From: Desulfonatronospira thiodismutans ASO3-1
GTDB taxonomy: Bacteria > Desulfobacterota > Desulfovibrionia > Desulfovibrionales > Desulfonatronovibrionaceae
Length of the DNA: 64,000 nt
NCBI RefSeq assembly: GCF_000174435.1
Contig: NZ_ACJN02000002.1
Span: 715,490-779,489, forward strand
Direction of reading: 5' to 3'
The translations under genes and the position numbers were made by a program. Under the pieces are notes generated by a model that was given only the letters and a program-made list of their open reading frames with translations, searched no databases and was not told the origin of the DNA. Of the stretch, positions 43,413 to 53,088 are shown in pieces. The stretch's first letter is position 1. Every line of letters begins with the position of its first letter.

Positions 43413-44717
43413 ATGAAAACATTTAAACTTTTTATTGTCTTAATGTTATGTATAGTTTCTATATCTATTGCTGTCTCAGGTTGGGGTGATGCACCCGGAG
43501 CCAGAGATGACCAAAACATCGAAGACATCACAACAGTAAAAGAAGCGATTGAATCAGGCATTCCTCTAGAAGAATTTGATGATCTCAACTTTAATTCTGA
43601 GGAAGAATACTTTCACATGATTGAGCATGGTCTTACTGGTTCTCCCAGCGAGGATACAGAGATAACATTGGCTGATGGCAGAACTGCAATCCTTAAAGAA
43701 GGTGGCGTTAGTATAGGTAGTGAAAAGGTAAATGTTAGACCAGACCCTCCGGGAATTGTTTTAGAAGATGGCACAGGAATATCAGGGGAGTTTGATATTT
43801 CTGATTTGGTAGATGGCAACATTCCCGCAGCCAATGAACTAAACTTTGAATCTTCAGAAGGAGATAGCTCAAGTGGTCAGGGTATTGAAGGGTTTTCAAT
43901 GGATGGTCCTGACTACACAATTGACTATGCTGATTATTGGGAGACAGAAAGTCATAAGATAGTTGAAGGCCATGGTATTCAAAAAAAAGGCGGTAATATC
44001 TATGTGGATGAGGGGCATGCTATTGATAGCGATGATGAGTTTGTTAGTTACGCCAATAGCTACGAAAGCTCTGGCGACGAGTTTAGCATAGGTGAGGCCA
44101 AAGCCGTACTTCTCGATGGCACACTTTTTACTGACATTAAAGACAGCTATTTTAAAACAAAAGATGGAGCTATAACCGAAGCCAGCGTCACAAGTTCAAC
44201 TGATGATAATTCTTTTACACTTGATGGCATTACTGTTGAAATGGATGAGAATGATACTTTTAATGCTAAGCTTGATGAGGAGACGGGCAAGTTCGATCTA
44301 AGCCTTGATTCTGAACAGGGGAAAATCGAAGCTACATACCCAAACGTCGGCTGCGTTGAAGTCTACCCGGGCTCAAGGTTTGAATACGTTGGCTCTGACT
44401 TCGATGATTTTGCAATGTTTGTTCCAATCTTTGGTGGGGTTTATGAACTTTGCATTAGAACACTTGAAAACGAGGATTTTGATTCCGATTGCAATAATTG
44501 TGGGGTTGTTGATTACAAGAACAAAACAGCCGAGTTTAACGGCATCTATCAGTATGAAAAGCCTTCGGCTTTTGAGAATGGGTTGTTTAGAAATATGATT
44601 GATGCTTCTGGAAATTATTCAATGGAAGCTGACAATCACAAGTTCAACAATACCTACATTTTCCGCCGCAGCCACGGAGATGCAGCCCTGGAGCACAAGG
44701 CTCCAGTACGATTATAA
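43413..44717 (+). CDS. Array protein A1: secreted acidic repeat-array protein
   Basis: A 434-residue protein starting with a signal peptide (FKLFIVLMLCIVSISIAVSG, cleavage likely after VSG). The mature part is very acidic and rich in Gly, Asp, Glu and Ser, with strand-turn repeats (GGNIYVDEGHAIDSDDEF, GAITEASVTSSTDDNSFTLD) that suggest a beta-helix or beta-sandwich surface protein. Four cysteines occur in the C-terminal third (VGCVE, ELCIR, SDCNNCG) and could form two disulphides. Block types: N-terminus I (FNSEEEYFHM), middle alpha (NELNFESSEGD), cysteine block ENEDFD. There is no Shine-Dalgarno before ATG 43413; a TTTAAATATA box lies about 30 bases upstream. Function unknown. Confidence 0.7.
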   Translation: MKTFKLFIVLMLCIVSISIAVSGWGDAPGARDDQNIEDITTVKEAIESGIPLEEFDDLNFNSEEEYFHMIEHGLTGSPSEDTEITLADGRTAILKEGGVSIGSEKVNVRPDPPGIVLEDGTGISGEFDISDLVDGNIPAANELNFESSEGDSSSGQGIEGFSMDGPDYTIDYADYWETESHKIVEGHGIQKKGGNIYVDEGHAIDSDDEFVSYANSYESSGDEFSIGEAKAVLLDGTLFTDIKDSYFKTKDGAITEASVTSSTDDNSFTLDGITVEMDENDTFNAKLDEETGKFDLSLDSEQGKIEATYPNVGCVEVYPGSRFEYVGSDFDDFAMFVPIFGGVYELCIRTLENEDFDSDCNNCGVVDYKNKTAEFNGIYQYEKPSAFENGLFRNMIDASGNYSMEADNHKFNNTYIFRRSHGDAALEHKAPVRL

Positions 44718-44856
44718 AACGACATTAAGCCAAAAACCAACTTCTTAAAGTTTATCGACACTTTCAAGTAACAACAAAAGCGAAAGCTTTAAATAATACC
44801 ATATTTATATCATTGAATATTTCCCTTAATATCGAAATAATAAAAGGTGGTTAACT

Positions 44857-45534
44857 ATGAAAAAACCTACAAAAAAATCAACAATTCCAGCCCTTGTGCT
44901 AGGCGGAATGCTAGCATATGGAACTATTGGAGACAAAGTAAATTCTGAATACCAAAACACTACACAACAAAACGCACAAGTAGAAACAGCTCAAACTGAT
45001 TACAAAGCAAGTGCTCTGGAAAACCTAACCCAAGCATTAGCACCAAACAAAGCTTTCGCACAAACTAACCAAAACTACCAACGCCCTGATGATGCAACGC
45101 TGAAAGAATGGATGAACCAGCCAGTTGAAGAAACATTAGCAGGCACAAACTACACAAAAGTTAATGATGATAATTACCAAAGGGAAGTCAAACAAGCCGA
45201 CCAGCCGGTGATGGTTTTGTTTTATGCTAATCAAGGAGAAGGATCAACAGGATTGGCTGCTTTAACAAAAACTTTACATGAAAAATTCCCAGAAATTAAA
45301 TTATGTGCATATAAACTAACAGATAGCGAATCTATTTCACGTCCAGAGTTTGAAAGACTACAACAAAACTATCCGCTTGAATCAGCACCAGCACTGCTGT
45401 TTTACGAAGAGAAAGACTTTGGCAGCGGGACAGAGTTTTTGGCCCAATTTAAAGGAGGTATCAGTACTTTAGATTTGTTAAAAGATGAAATTGACCGTTA
45501 TTATGAAGTAACTCCAAAATATCTACTTGATTAA
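44857..45534 (+). CDS. Array protein B2
   Basis: 225 residues, ATG 44857 after AAAAGGTGG. It has the same anchor (KKSTIPALVLGGMLAYGTIG) and thioredoxin-like core as B1; the loop replacing the active site is ANQGEGSTG. It shares FERLQQNYPLESAPALLFYE with B1, while its C-terminus (LLKDEIDRYYEVTPKYLLD) is its own. The spacer upstream repeats that of the other units, with a CTTTAAATAATA box about 60 bases before the start. Confidence 0.65.
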   Translation: MKKPTKKSTIPALVLGGMLAYGTIGDKVNSEYQNTTQQNAQVETAQTDYKASALENLTQALAPNKAFAQTNQNYQRPDDATLKEWMNQPVEETLAGTNYTKVNDDNYQREVKQADQPVMVLFYANQGEGSTGLAALTKTLHEKFPEIKLCAYKLTDSESISRPEFERLQQNYPLESAPALLFYEEKDFGSGTEFLAQFKGGISTLDLLKDEIDRYYEVTPKYLLD

Positions 45535-45576
45535 AACAAAAATCTTTTTATATTTATTATATTATAATGAGATTGT

Positions 45577-46878
45577 ATGGTTAAAAAACTCTATATTTTC
45601 CTACTATGTATATTAACTCTTATATTAACTTTAAACATAGTATTAGGGGGAATGGGTGGAGACGGAGATACAGAAGACATCGACGACATCAAAACAGTAA
45701 AAGAAGCGATGGAATCAGGCATTCCTCTAGAAGAATTTGATGATCTCAACTTTAATTCTGAGGAAGAATACTTTCATATGGTTGAGCATGGTCTTACTGG
45801 TTCTCCCAGCGAGGATACAGAGATAACATTGGCTGATGGCAGAACTGCAATCCTTAAGGAAGGTGGCGTTAGTATAGGTAGTGAAAAGGTAAATGTTAGA
45901 CCAGACCCTCCGGGAATTGTTTTAGAAGATGGCACAGGAATATCAGGGGAGTTTGATATTTCTGATTTGGTAGATGGCAACATTCCCGCAGCCAATGAAC
46001 TAAACTTTGAATCTTCAGAAGGAGATAGCTCAAGTGGTCAGGGTATTGAAGGGTTTTCAATGGATGGTCCTGACTACACAATTGACTATGCTGATTATTG
46101 GGAGACAGACAGTCATAAGATAGTTGAAGGTCATGGTATTCAAAAAAAAGGCGGTAATATCTATGTGGATGAGGGGCATGCTATTGATAGCGATGATGAG
46201 TTTGTTAATTACGCCGATAGCTACGAAAGCTCTGGCGACGAGTTTAATATAGGTGAGGCCAAAGCCGTACTCCTCGATGGCACACTTTTTACTGACATTA
46301 AAGACAGCTATTTTAAAACAAAAGATGGAGCTATAACCGAAGCCAGCGTCACAAGTTCAACTGATGATAATTCTTTTACCCTTGATGGCATTACTGTTGA
46401 AATGGATGAAAATGATACTTTTAATGCTAAGCTTGATGAGGAGACGGGCAAGTTTGACTTGAGTCTTGATTCTGAACAGGGGAAAATCGAAGCTACATAC
46501 CCAAACGTCGGCTGCGTTGAAATTTCTCCAGGGTCAAGGTTTGAATACACGGGATCTGACTTTGATGATTTTGCGCTTTTTGTGCCTTCCTATGGGGGAG
46601 TGTATGAGCTTTGCATAAGGACGCTTCCTGAAGAAAACTACACGAGCGATTGCAGCCGGTGCGGTGTGAAGGATTTTGTCAATAAAACAGCTGAGTTTAA
46701 CGGAATCTATCAATATGAAAAGCCTTCTGTGTTTGAGGATGATATATTTAGAAATATGATTGATGCTTCTGGAAATTATTCAATGGAAGCTGACAATCAC
46801 AAGTTCAACAATACCTACATTTTCCGCCGCAGCCACGGAGATGCAGCCCTGGAGCACAAGGCTCCAGTACGATTATGA
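45577..46878 (+). CDS. Array protein A2
   Basis: 433 residues. The signal peptide (KLYIFLLCILTLILTLNIVLG) differs completely from A1, whereas the next 110 residues are nearly identical to A1 (type I N-block, alpha middle). The cysteine block is the other variant (TLPEENYTSDCSRCGV), matching A0 and A4. This combination shows exchange between copies. The start at ATG 45577 has no Shine-Dalgarno; a TTTTTATATTTA box is about 30 bases upstream. Confidence 0.7.
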   Translation: MVKKLYIFLLCILTLILTLNIVLGGMGGDGDTEDIDDIKTVKEAMESGIPLEEFDDLNFNSEEEYFHMVEHGLTGSPSEDTEITLADGRTAILKEGGVSIGSEKVNVRPDPPGIVLEDGTGISGEFDISDLVDGNIPAANELNFESSEGDSSSGQGIEGFSMDGPDYTIDYADYWETDSHKIVEGHGIQKKGGNIYVDEGHAIDSDDEFVNYADSYESSGDEFNIGEAKAVLLDGTLFTDIKDSYFKTKDGAITEASVTSSTDDNSFTLDGITVEMDENDTFNAKLDEETGKFDLSLDSEQGKIEATYPNVGCVEISPGSRFEYTGSDFDDFALFVPSYGGVYELCIRTLPEENYTSDCSRCGVKDFVNKTAEFNGIYQYEKPSVFEDDIFRNMIDASGNYSMEADNHKFNNTYIFRRSHGDAALEHKAPVRL

Positions 46879-47017
46879 AATGACATTAAGCCAAAAACCA
46901 ACTTCTTGAAATTTATCGACACTTTCAAGTAACAACAAAAGCGAAAGCTTTAAATAATACCATATTTATATCATTAAATATTTCCCTTAATATCGAAATA
47001 ATAAAAGGTGGTTAACT

Positions 47018-47695
47018 ATGAAAAAACCTACAAAAAAATCAACAATTCCAGCTCTTGTGCTAGGCGGAATGCTAGCATATGGAACTATTGGAGATAAAGT
47101 TAATTCTGAATACCAAAACACTACACAAGAAAACGCACAATTAGAAACAGCTCAAACTGATTATAAAGCAAGTGCTTTAGAAAACCTAACCAACGCTTTA
47201 GCCCCAGCAAAAGCTTTCGCACAAACTAACCAAAACTACCAACGCCCAGACGATGCAACGCTGAAGGAATGGATGAACCAGCCAGTTGAAGAAACGTTAG
47301 CAGGAACAAACTACACAAAAGTTAATGACCATAATTACCAAAGGGAAGTCAAACAATCCGACCAGCCGGTGATGGTGTTGTTTTATACGAATGCAGGCGA
47401 AGCTTCCGCCGGACTAACTGCTCTGACTAAAACACTACACGAAAAGTTTCCAGAGATAAAACTATGTGCATATAAAGTTACTGATGGTAGTGGAGTGCAC
47501 ATGAGCAAAGTTAATGAAATGCGCAATAAATATCCGCTTGAAAAAATTCCGTCATTACTTTTTTACGATACAAAAGATTTTGGAAGCGGAACTGAATATC
47601 TATCTCAGCTTCATGGTGGAATTAAAACACTGGATTTTCTCAAAGGAGAAATAGAGTTTTACTCCGAAGCAATACCCAAACAATTCATTGATTAA
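47018..47695 (+). CDS. Array protein B3
   Basis: 225 residues, ATG 47018 after AAAAGGTGG. The loop in place of CxxC is TNAGEASAG. The stretch VTDGSGVHMSKVNEMRNKYP is unique among the copies, showing where B proteins diversify: between strand beta3 and the cis-Pro loop (EKIPSLLFYD). The C-terminus is FLKGEIEFYSEAIPKQFID. Confidence 0.65.
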   Translation: MKKPTKKSTIPALVLGGMLAYGTIGDKVNSEYQNTTQENAQLETAQTDYKASALENLTNALAPAKAFAQTNQNYQRPDDATLKEWMNQPVEETLAGTNYTKVNDHNYQREVKQSDQPVMVLFYTNAGEASAGLTALTKTLHEKFPEIKLCAYKVTDGSGVHMSKVNEMRNKYPLEKIPSLLFYDTKDFGSGTEYLSQLHGGIKTLDFLKGEIEFYSEAIPKQFID

Positions 47696-47734
47696 TGAAA
47701 AATTATTTATATTTAATTATTTATTATCAATTTT

Positions 47735-48922
47735 ATGAAAAATATATTTTTTGTATTTAAGATTGTATTATTCGTTTTCATATTTTCTACATATTTTGTT
47801 TTTGCTATGACAGAGGACAGAGGAGCAGAAACCGACGAACACATCGACGACATCACAACAGTAGAAGAATTGATAGAATATGGTGAGGTACCACCTGGCT
47901 TTGATAAAGAGCTTGAGTTTACTACACAAGAAGAGTTTGAGTTTCTGGTAGAAAACGGGCTGAATGGAAGAAACACTGAAGATATTACCCTTGATAATGG
48001 ATACACTATCAAGGAGGGCAAGTTTACAATGTCTTGGGGTGAAAAAGCCTTGTTAGCTCCAGGTGCGATAGTTGATGAGAATGGCAATGAAATTGGCGGC
48101 GGAGAAATGGATATATCAGAGATTATGGATGGCAATATTCCTGCAGCCAATGAACTAAACTTTGAATCTTCAGAAGGAGATAGCTCAAGTGGTCAGGGTA
48201 TTGAAGGGTTTTCAATGGATGGTCCTGACTACACTATAGACTATGCTGATTATTGGGAGACAGACAGTCATAAGATAGTTGAAGGTCATGGTATTCAAAA
48301 AAAAGGCGGTAATATCTATGTGGATGAGGGGCATGCTATTGATAGCGATGATGAGTTTGTTAATTACGCCGATAGCTACGAAAGCTCTGGCGACGAGTTT
48401 AATATAGGTGAGGCCAAAGCCGTACTTCTCGACGGCACACTTTTTACTGATGTTAAAGATAGTTATTTTAAAACAAAAGATGGAGCTATAACCGAAGCCA
48501 GCGTCACAAGTTCAACTGATGATAATTCCTTTACCTTTGAAGGCATTACTGTTGAAATGGATGAAAATGATACTTTCTATGTAGAACTCAATAAAGAAAC
48601 AGGCAAGTTTGACCTTACCTTTGATTCAGACCAGGGGAGAATAAAAGCCACATACCCAAACGTCGGCTGCGTTGAAATTTCTCCGGGCTCAAGGTTTGAA
48701 TACGTAGGCGATGCCTTCGATAACCTCGCGCTTTTTGTGCCTTCCTATGGGGTAGTGTATGAGCTTTGCATTAGAACACTTGAAAATGAAGATTTTGATT
48801 CCGATTGCAATAATTGTGGGGTTGTTGATTACAAGAACAAAACAGCCGAGTTTAACGGCATCTACCAATATGAAAAGCCTTCTGTGTTTGAGGATAGGCT
48901 GCTGGAAGAAACGACTGCTTAA
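47735..48922 (+). CDS. Array protein A3, shortened C-terminus
   Basis: 395 residues. Its signal peptide is again different (IFFVFKIVLFVFIFSTYFVF). The N-block is type II (FTTQEEFEFLVENGLNG) but the middle is alpha (NELNFESSEGD), a combination not found in other copies, and the cysteine block is ENEDFD as in A1. After KPSVFED the common 45-residue tail is replaced by RLLEETTA and a stop, so the FRRSHGDAALEHKAPVRL end is missing. Whether this copy still works is unclear. Confidence 0.65.
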   Translation: MKNIFFVFKIVLFVFIFSTYFVFAMTEDRGAETDEHIDDITTVEELIEYGEVPPGFDKELEFTTQEEFEFLVENGLNGRNTEDITLDNGYTIKEGKFTMSWGEKALLAPGAIVDENGNEIGGGEMDISEIMDGNIPAANELNFESSEGDSSSGQGIEGFSMDGPDYTIDYADYWETDSHKIVEGHGIQKKGGNIYVDEGHAIDSDDEFVNYADSYESSGDEFNIGEAKAVLLDGTLFTDVKDSYFKTKDGAITEASVTSSTDDNSFTFEGITVEMDENDTFYVELNKETGKFDLTFDSDQGRIKATYPNVGCVEISPGSRFEYVGDAFDNLALFVPSYGVVYELCIRTLENEDFDSDCNNCGVVDYKNKTAEFNGIYQYEKPSVFEDRLLEETTA

Positions 48923-49051
48923 ACCCCTGACCTCATTTCTCTTTATTTATCGACACTTTCAAGTAACAACGCAAACGAAAGCTTTAAATAATACCATATT
49001 TATATCATTTAATATTACCCTTAATATCGAAATAATAAAAGGTGGTTAACT

Positions 49052-49723
49052 ATGAAAAAACCTACAAAAAAATCAACAATTCCAGCCCTTGTGCTAGGCG
49101 GATTCCTAGCATACGCAACTATTGGAGACAAAGTAAATTCTGAATACCAAAACACTACACAACAAAACGCACAAGTAGAAACAGCTAAAACCGATTACAA
49201 AGCAAGTGCGCTGGAAAACTTAACTAACGCATTAGCCCCAGCAAAAGCCCACGCAGGAACAAACTACCAACGCCCAGACGATGCAACGCTGAAGGAATGG
49301 ATGAACCAGCCAGTTGAAGAAACACTAGCAGGAACAAACTACACAAAAGTTAATGACCATAATTACCAAAGGGAAGTCAAACAATCCGACCAGCCGGTGA
49401 TGGTGTTGTTTTATAATGCACAAGGCGAAGCTTCCGCCGGACTAACTGCTCTGACTAAAACACTACACGAAAAGTTTCCAGAGATAAAACTATGTGCATA
49501 TAAACTAAGTGACAGAAATACAACACCAAGGAATGTATATAACCATGTGACTTCGGAGTACCCAGTAGAAAAAACACCATCACTACTCTTTTACGAAGAG
49601 AAAGACTTTGGAAGTGGAACTGAAAAGGGACATGCATTTAATGGTGGCATAAAAAACTTTGACTTATTGACTGACACAATAGAATCTTTTTATGAGCCAA
49701 TTAAAAGAAATATGCTTGATTGA
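49052..49723 (+). CDS. Array protein B4
   Basis: 223 residues, ATG 49052 after AAAAGGTGG. The anchor region has a small change (LGGFLAYATIG). The central part RNTTPRNVYNHVTSEYPVEK is shared with B5, while the end EKGHAFNGGIKNFDLLTDTI matches B1. From that end through the spacer and into the signal peptide of the next A gene the DNA equals the B1-A1 junction, a sign of recombination between units. Confidence 0.65.
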   Translation: MKKPTKKSTIPALVLGGFLAYATIGDKVNSEYQNTTQQNAQVETAKTDYKASALENLTNALAPAKAHAGTNYQRPDDATLKEWMNQPVEETLAGTNYTKVNDHNYQREVKQSDQPVMVLFYNAQGEASAGLTALTKTLHEKFPEIKLCAYKLSDRNTTPRNVYNHVTSEYPVEKTPSLLFYEEKDFGSGTEKGHAFNGGIKNFDLLTDTIESFYEPIKRNMLD

Positions 49724-49782
49724 AATAAGTAAAAACAAATAAAAGCAAAATTTAAATATATTCTTTTTTATTATATTTATTC

Positions 49783-51081
49783 ATGAAAACATTTAAACTT
49801 TTTATTGTCTTAATGTTATGTATAGTTTCTATATCTATTGCTGTCTCAGGTTGGGGTGATGCACCCGGAGCCGGAGAAGAAACCGAAGACCCAGAAGATT
49901 TCACAACAGCAAAAGAAATGATGGAACATGGTGATGTACCATCTGGCTTTGATAAAGAGCTTGAGTTTACTACACAAGAAGAGTTTGAGTTTCTGGTAGA
50001 AAACGGGCTGAATGGAAGAAACACTGAAGATATTACCCTTGATAATGGATACACTATCAAGGAGGGCAAGTTTACAATGTCTTGGGGTGAAAAAGCATTG
50101 TTAGCTCCAGGTGCGATAACTGATGAGAATGGCAATGAAATTGGCGGCGGAGAAATGGATATATCAGAGATTATGGATGGCAATATTCCTGCAGCCAATG
50201 AACTTGAGCATCAAACCCCTGAAGGAGACATCTCAAGCGGACAGGGTATTGGAGGGTTTTCAATGCTGGGCTCTGATTACACTATTGACTATGCTGATTA
50301 TTGGGAGACAGACAGCCATAAGATAGTTGAAGGCCATGGTATTCAAAAAAAAGGCGGTAATATCTATGTGGATGAGGGGCATGCAATCGATAGCGATGAT
50401 GAGTTTGTTAGTTACGCCAATAGCTACGAAAGCTCTGGCAACGAGTTTAGCATAGGTGAGGCCAAAGCCGTACTCCTCGATGGCACACTTTTTACTGACA
50501 TTAAAGACAGCTATTTTAAAACAAAAGATGGAGCTATAACCGAAGCCAGCGTCACAAGTTCAACTGATGATAATTCTTTTACCCTTGATGGCATTACTGT
50601 TGAAATGGATGAGAATGATACTTTTAATGCTAAGCTTGATGAGGAGACGGGCAAGTTTGACTTGAGTCTTGATTCTGAACAGGGGAAAATCGAAGCTACA
50701 TACCCAAATGTCGGCTGCGTTGAAATTTCTCCAGGGTCAAGGTTTGAATACACGGGATCTGACTTTGATGATTTTGCGCTTTTTGTGCCTTCCTATGGGG
50801 GAGTGTATGAGCTTTGCATAAGGACGCTTCCTGAAGAAAACTACACGAGCGATTGCAGCCGGTGCGGTGTGAAGGATTTTGTCAATAAAACAGCTGAGTT
50901 TAACGGAATCTATCAGTATGAAAAGCCTTCTGTGTTTGAGGATGATATATTTAGAAATATGATTGATGCTTCTGGAAATTATTCAATGGAAGCTGACAAT
51001 CACAAGTTCAACAATACCTACATTTTCCGCCGCAGCCACGGAGATGCAGCCCTGGAGCACAAGGCTCCAGTACGATTATGA
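49783..51081 (+). CDS. Array protein A4
   Basis: 432 residues. The first 29 residues equal A1 (same signal peptide and SGWGDAPGA), after which it switches to the type II N-block, then the beta middle (ELEHQTPEGDISSGQG) and the TLPEENY cysteine block. It keeps the full tail ending KAPVRL. No Shine-Dalgarno precedes ATG 49783. Confidence 0.7.
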   Translation: MKTFKLFIVLMLCIVSISIAVSGWGDAPGAGEETEDPEDFTTAKEMMEHGDVPSGFDKELEFTTQEEFEFLVENGLNGRNTEDITLDNGYTIKEGKFTMSWGEKALLAPGAITDENGNEIGGGEMDISEIMDGNIPAANELEHQTPEGDISSGQGIGGFSMLGSDYTIDYADYWETDSHKIVEGHGIQKKGGNIYVDEGHAIDSDDEFVSYANSYESSGNEFSIGEAKAVLLDGTLFTDIKDSYFKTKDGAITEASVTSSTDDNSFTLDGITVEMDENDTFNAKLDEETGKFDLSLDSEQGKIEATYPNVGCVEISPGSRFEYTGSDFDDFALFVPSYGGVYELCIRTLPEENYTSDCSRCGVKDFVNKTAEFNGIYQYEKPSVFEDDIFRNMIDASGNYSMEADNHKFNNTYIFRRSHGDAALEHKAPVRL

Positions 51082-51220
51082 AATGACATTAAGCCAAAAA
51101 CCAACTTCTTGAAATTTATCGACACTTTCAAGTAACAACAAAAGCGAAAGCTTTAAATAATACCATATTTATATCATTAAATATTTCCCTTAATAACGAA
51201 ATAATAAAAGGTGGTTGAAC

Positions 51221-51922
51221 ATGGAAAAACCTACAAAAAAATCAACAATTCCAGCTCTTGTGCTAGGCGGAATGCTAGCATATGGAACTATTGGAGATAA
51301 AGTTAATTCTGAATACCAAAACACTACACAAGAAAACGCACAATTAGAAACAGCTCAAACTGATTATAAAGCAAGTGCTTTAGAAAACCTAACCAACGCT
51401 TTAGCCCCAGCAAAAGCTTTCGCACAAACTAACCAAAACTACCAACGCCCAGACGATGCAACACTGAAACAGTGGATGAACCAACCAGTTGAAGAAACAT
51501 TAGCAGGAACAAACTACACAAAAGTCAACGACCATAATTATCAAAGGGAAGTCAAACAAGCCGACCAACCGACAATGGTGTTGTTTTATACAGACAACCC
51601 TAACACAGATGGAGTTAATCCTTCCAGAGGACTTGTCGCCTTAACTAAAACACTACACGAAAAGTTTCCAGAAATAAAGTTTTGTGCATATAAACTAAGT
51701 GACAGAAATACAACACCAAGGAATGTATATAACCATGTGACTTCGGAGTACCCAGTAGAAAAAACACCATCACTACTCTTTTACGAATCAAAGGACTTTG
51801 GTAGCGGAACTGAAATTATGCCTGAAAACTGGCATATGCAGGGTGGCATAGTGACTTTTGATTATCTTGATGGAAAGATAGGTGACTACTATAAACATAT
51901 TCCAAAAAACTTTATAGACTAA
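51221..51922 (+). CDS. Array protein B5
   Basis: 233 residues, ATG 51221 after AAAAGGTGG; an in-frame TTG at 51215 is not preferred. It has the longest loop in place of the active site (DNPNTDGVNPSRG). RNTTPRNVYNHVTSEYPVEK is shared with B4. The end has an extra insertion (EIMPENWHMQGGIVTFDYLD). It is the last complete B gene of the array. Confidence 0.65.
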   Translation: MEKPTKKSTIPALVLGGMLAYGTIGDKVNSEYQNTTQENAQLETAQTDYKASALENLTNALAPAKAFAQTNQNYQRPDDATLKQWMNQPVEETLAGTNYTKVNDHNYQREVKQADQPTMVLFYTDNPNTDGVNPSRGLVALTKTLHEKFPEIKFCAYKLSDRNTTPRNVYNHVTSEYPVEKTPSLLFYESKDFGSGTEIMPENWHMQGGIVTFDYLDGKIGDYYKHIPKNFID

Positions 51923-51969
51923 ACTAAAACAAAAATCTTTTTATATTTATATTGTATTGTAGTATCTGT

Positions 51970-53088
51970 ATGAATATAAAATTAATAATTGCTCTATTTG
52001 TAAGTTTTCTTCTAATCACATCCTTGGCTATTGCACCCGGAGGCGGAGAAGAAACCCAAGACCCAGAAGATTTCACAACAGCAAAAGAAATGATGGAACA
52101 TGGTGAGGTACCACCTGGCTTTGATAAAGAGCTTGAGTTTACTACACAAGAAGAGTTTGAGTTTCTGGTAGAAAACGGGCTGAATGGAAGAAACACTGAA
52201 GATATTACCCTTGATAATGGATACACTATCAATGAGGGCAAGTTTACAATGTCTTGGGGTGAAAAAGCATTGTTAGCTCCTGGTGCGATAACTGATGAAA
52301 ATGGCAATGAAATCGGCGGCGGAGAAATGGATATAACAGAGATTATGGAAGGCAATATCCCATCAGCCGATGAACTTGAGCATCAAACCCCTGAAGGAGA
52401 CATCTCAAGCGGACAGGGCTTAGAGGGAATGAACTGGCAAGGAAGCGACTACACTATTGACTATGCTGATTATTGGGAGACAGAAAGTCATAAGATAGTT
52501 GAAGGCCATGGTATTCAAAAATCAGGCGGTAATATCTATGTGGATGAGGGGCATGCAATCGATAGCGATGATGAGTTTGTTAGTTACGCCGATAGCTACG
52601 AAAGCTCTGGCGATGAGTTTAGCATAGGTGAGGCCAAAGCCGTACTTCTCGACGGCACACTTTTTACTGATGTTAAAGATAGTTATTTTAAAACAAAAGA
52701 TGGAGCTATAACCGAAGCCAGCGTCACAAGTTCAACTGATGATAATTCTTTTACCCTTGATGGCATTACTGTTGAAATGGATGAGAATGATACTTTTAAT
52801 GCTAAGCTTGATGAGGAGACGGGCAAGTTCGATCTAAGCCTTGATTCTGAACAGGGGAAAATCGAAGCTACATACCCAAATGTCGGCTGCGTTGAAATTT
52901 CTCCAGGGTCAAGGTTTGAATACACGGGATCTGACTTTGATGATTTTGCGCTTTTTGTGCCTTCCTATGGGGGAGTGTATGAGCTTTGCATAAGGACGCT
53001 TCCTGAAGAAAACTACACGAGCGATTGCAGCCGGTGCGGTGTGAAGGATTTTGTCAATAAAATGAGGAAGATTTGGGGTCGGACCTAA
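51970..53088 (+). pseudogene. Array protein A5, 3'-truncated by RAYT copy 2
   Basis: Starts at ATG 51970 with its own signal peptide (IKLIIALFVSFLLITSLAIA). Type II N-block and beta middle as in A4. Homology to the other copies stops at 53062 within KDFVNK, just before the RAYT left flank. The frame then reads a few foreign codons to a stop at 53088. The last two fifths of the cysteine region and the tail are missing. Confidence 0.85.

Larger units (their letters stand above)
41977..53062 (+). repeat. Tandem array of A-B gene pairs (about 2.1-kb units)
   Basis: The B starts lie at 42658, 44857, 47018, 49052 and 51221, so units are 2199, 2161, 2034 and 2169 bp. Spacers between A and B (about 130-140 bp) and between B and A (about 40-60 bp) are conserved. 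Base composition is visibly more AT-rich than the flanks. The array is bounded by RAYT copies that cut into A0 and A5. Confidence 0.93.
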
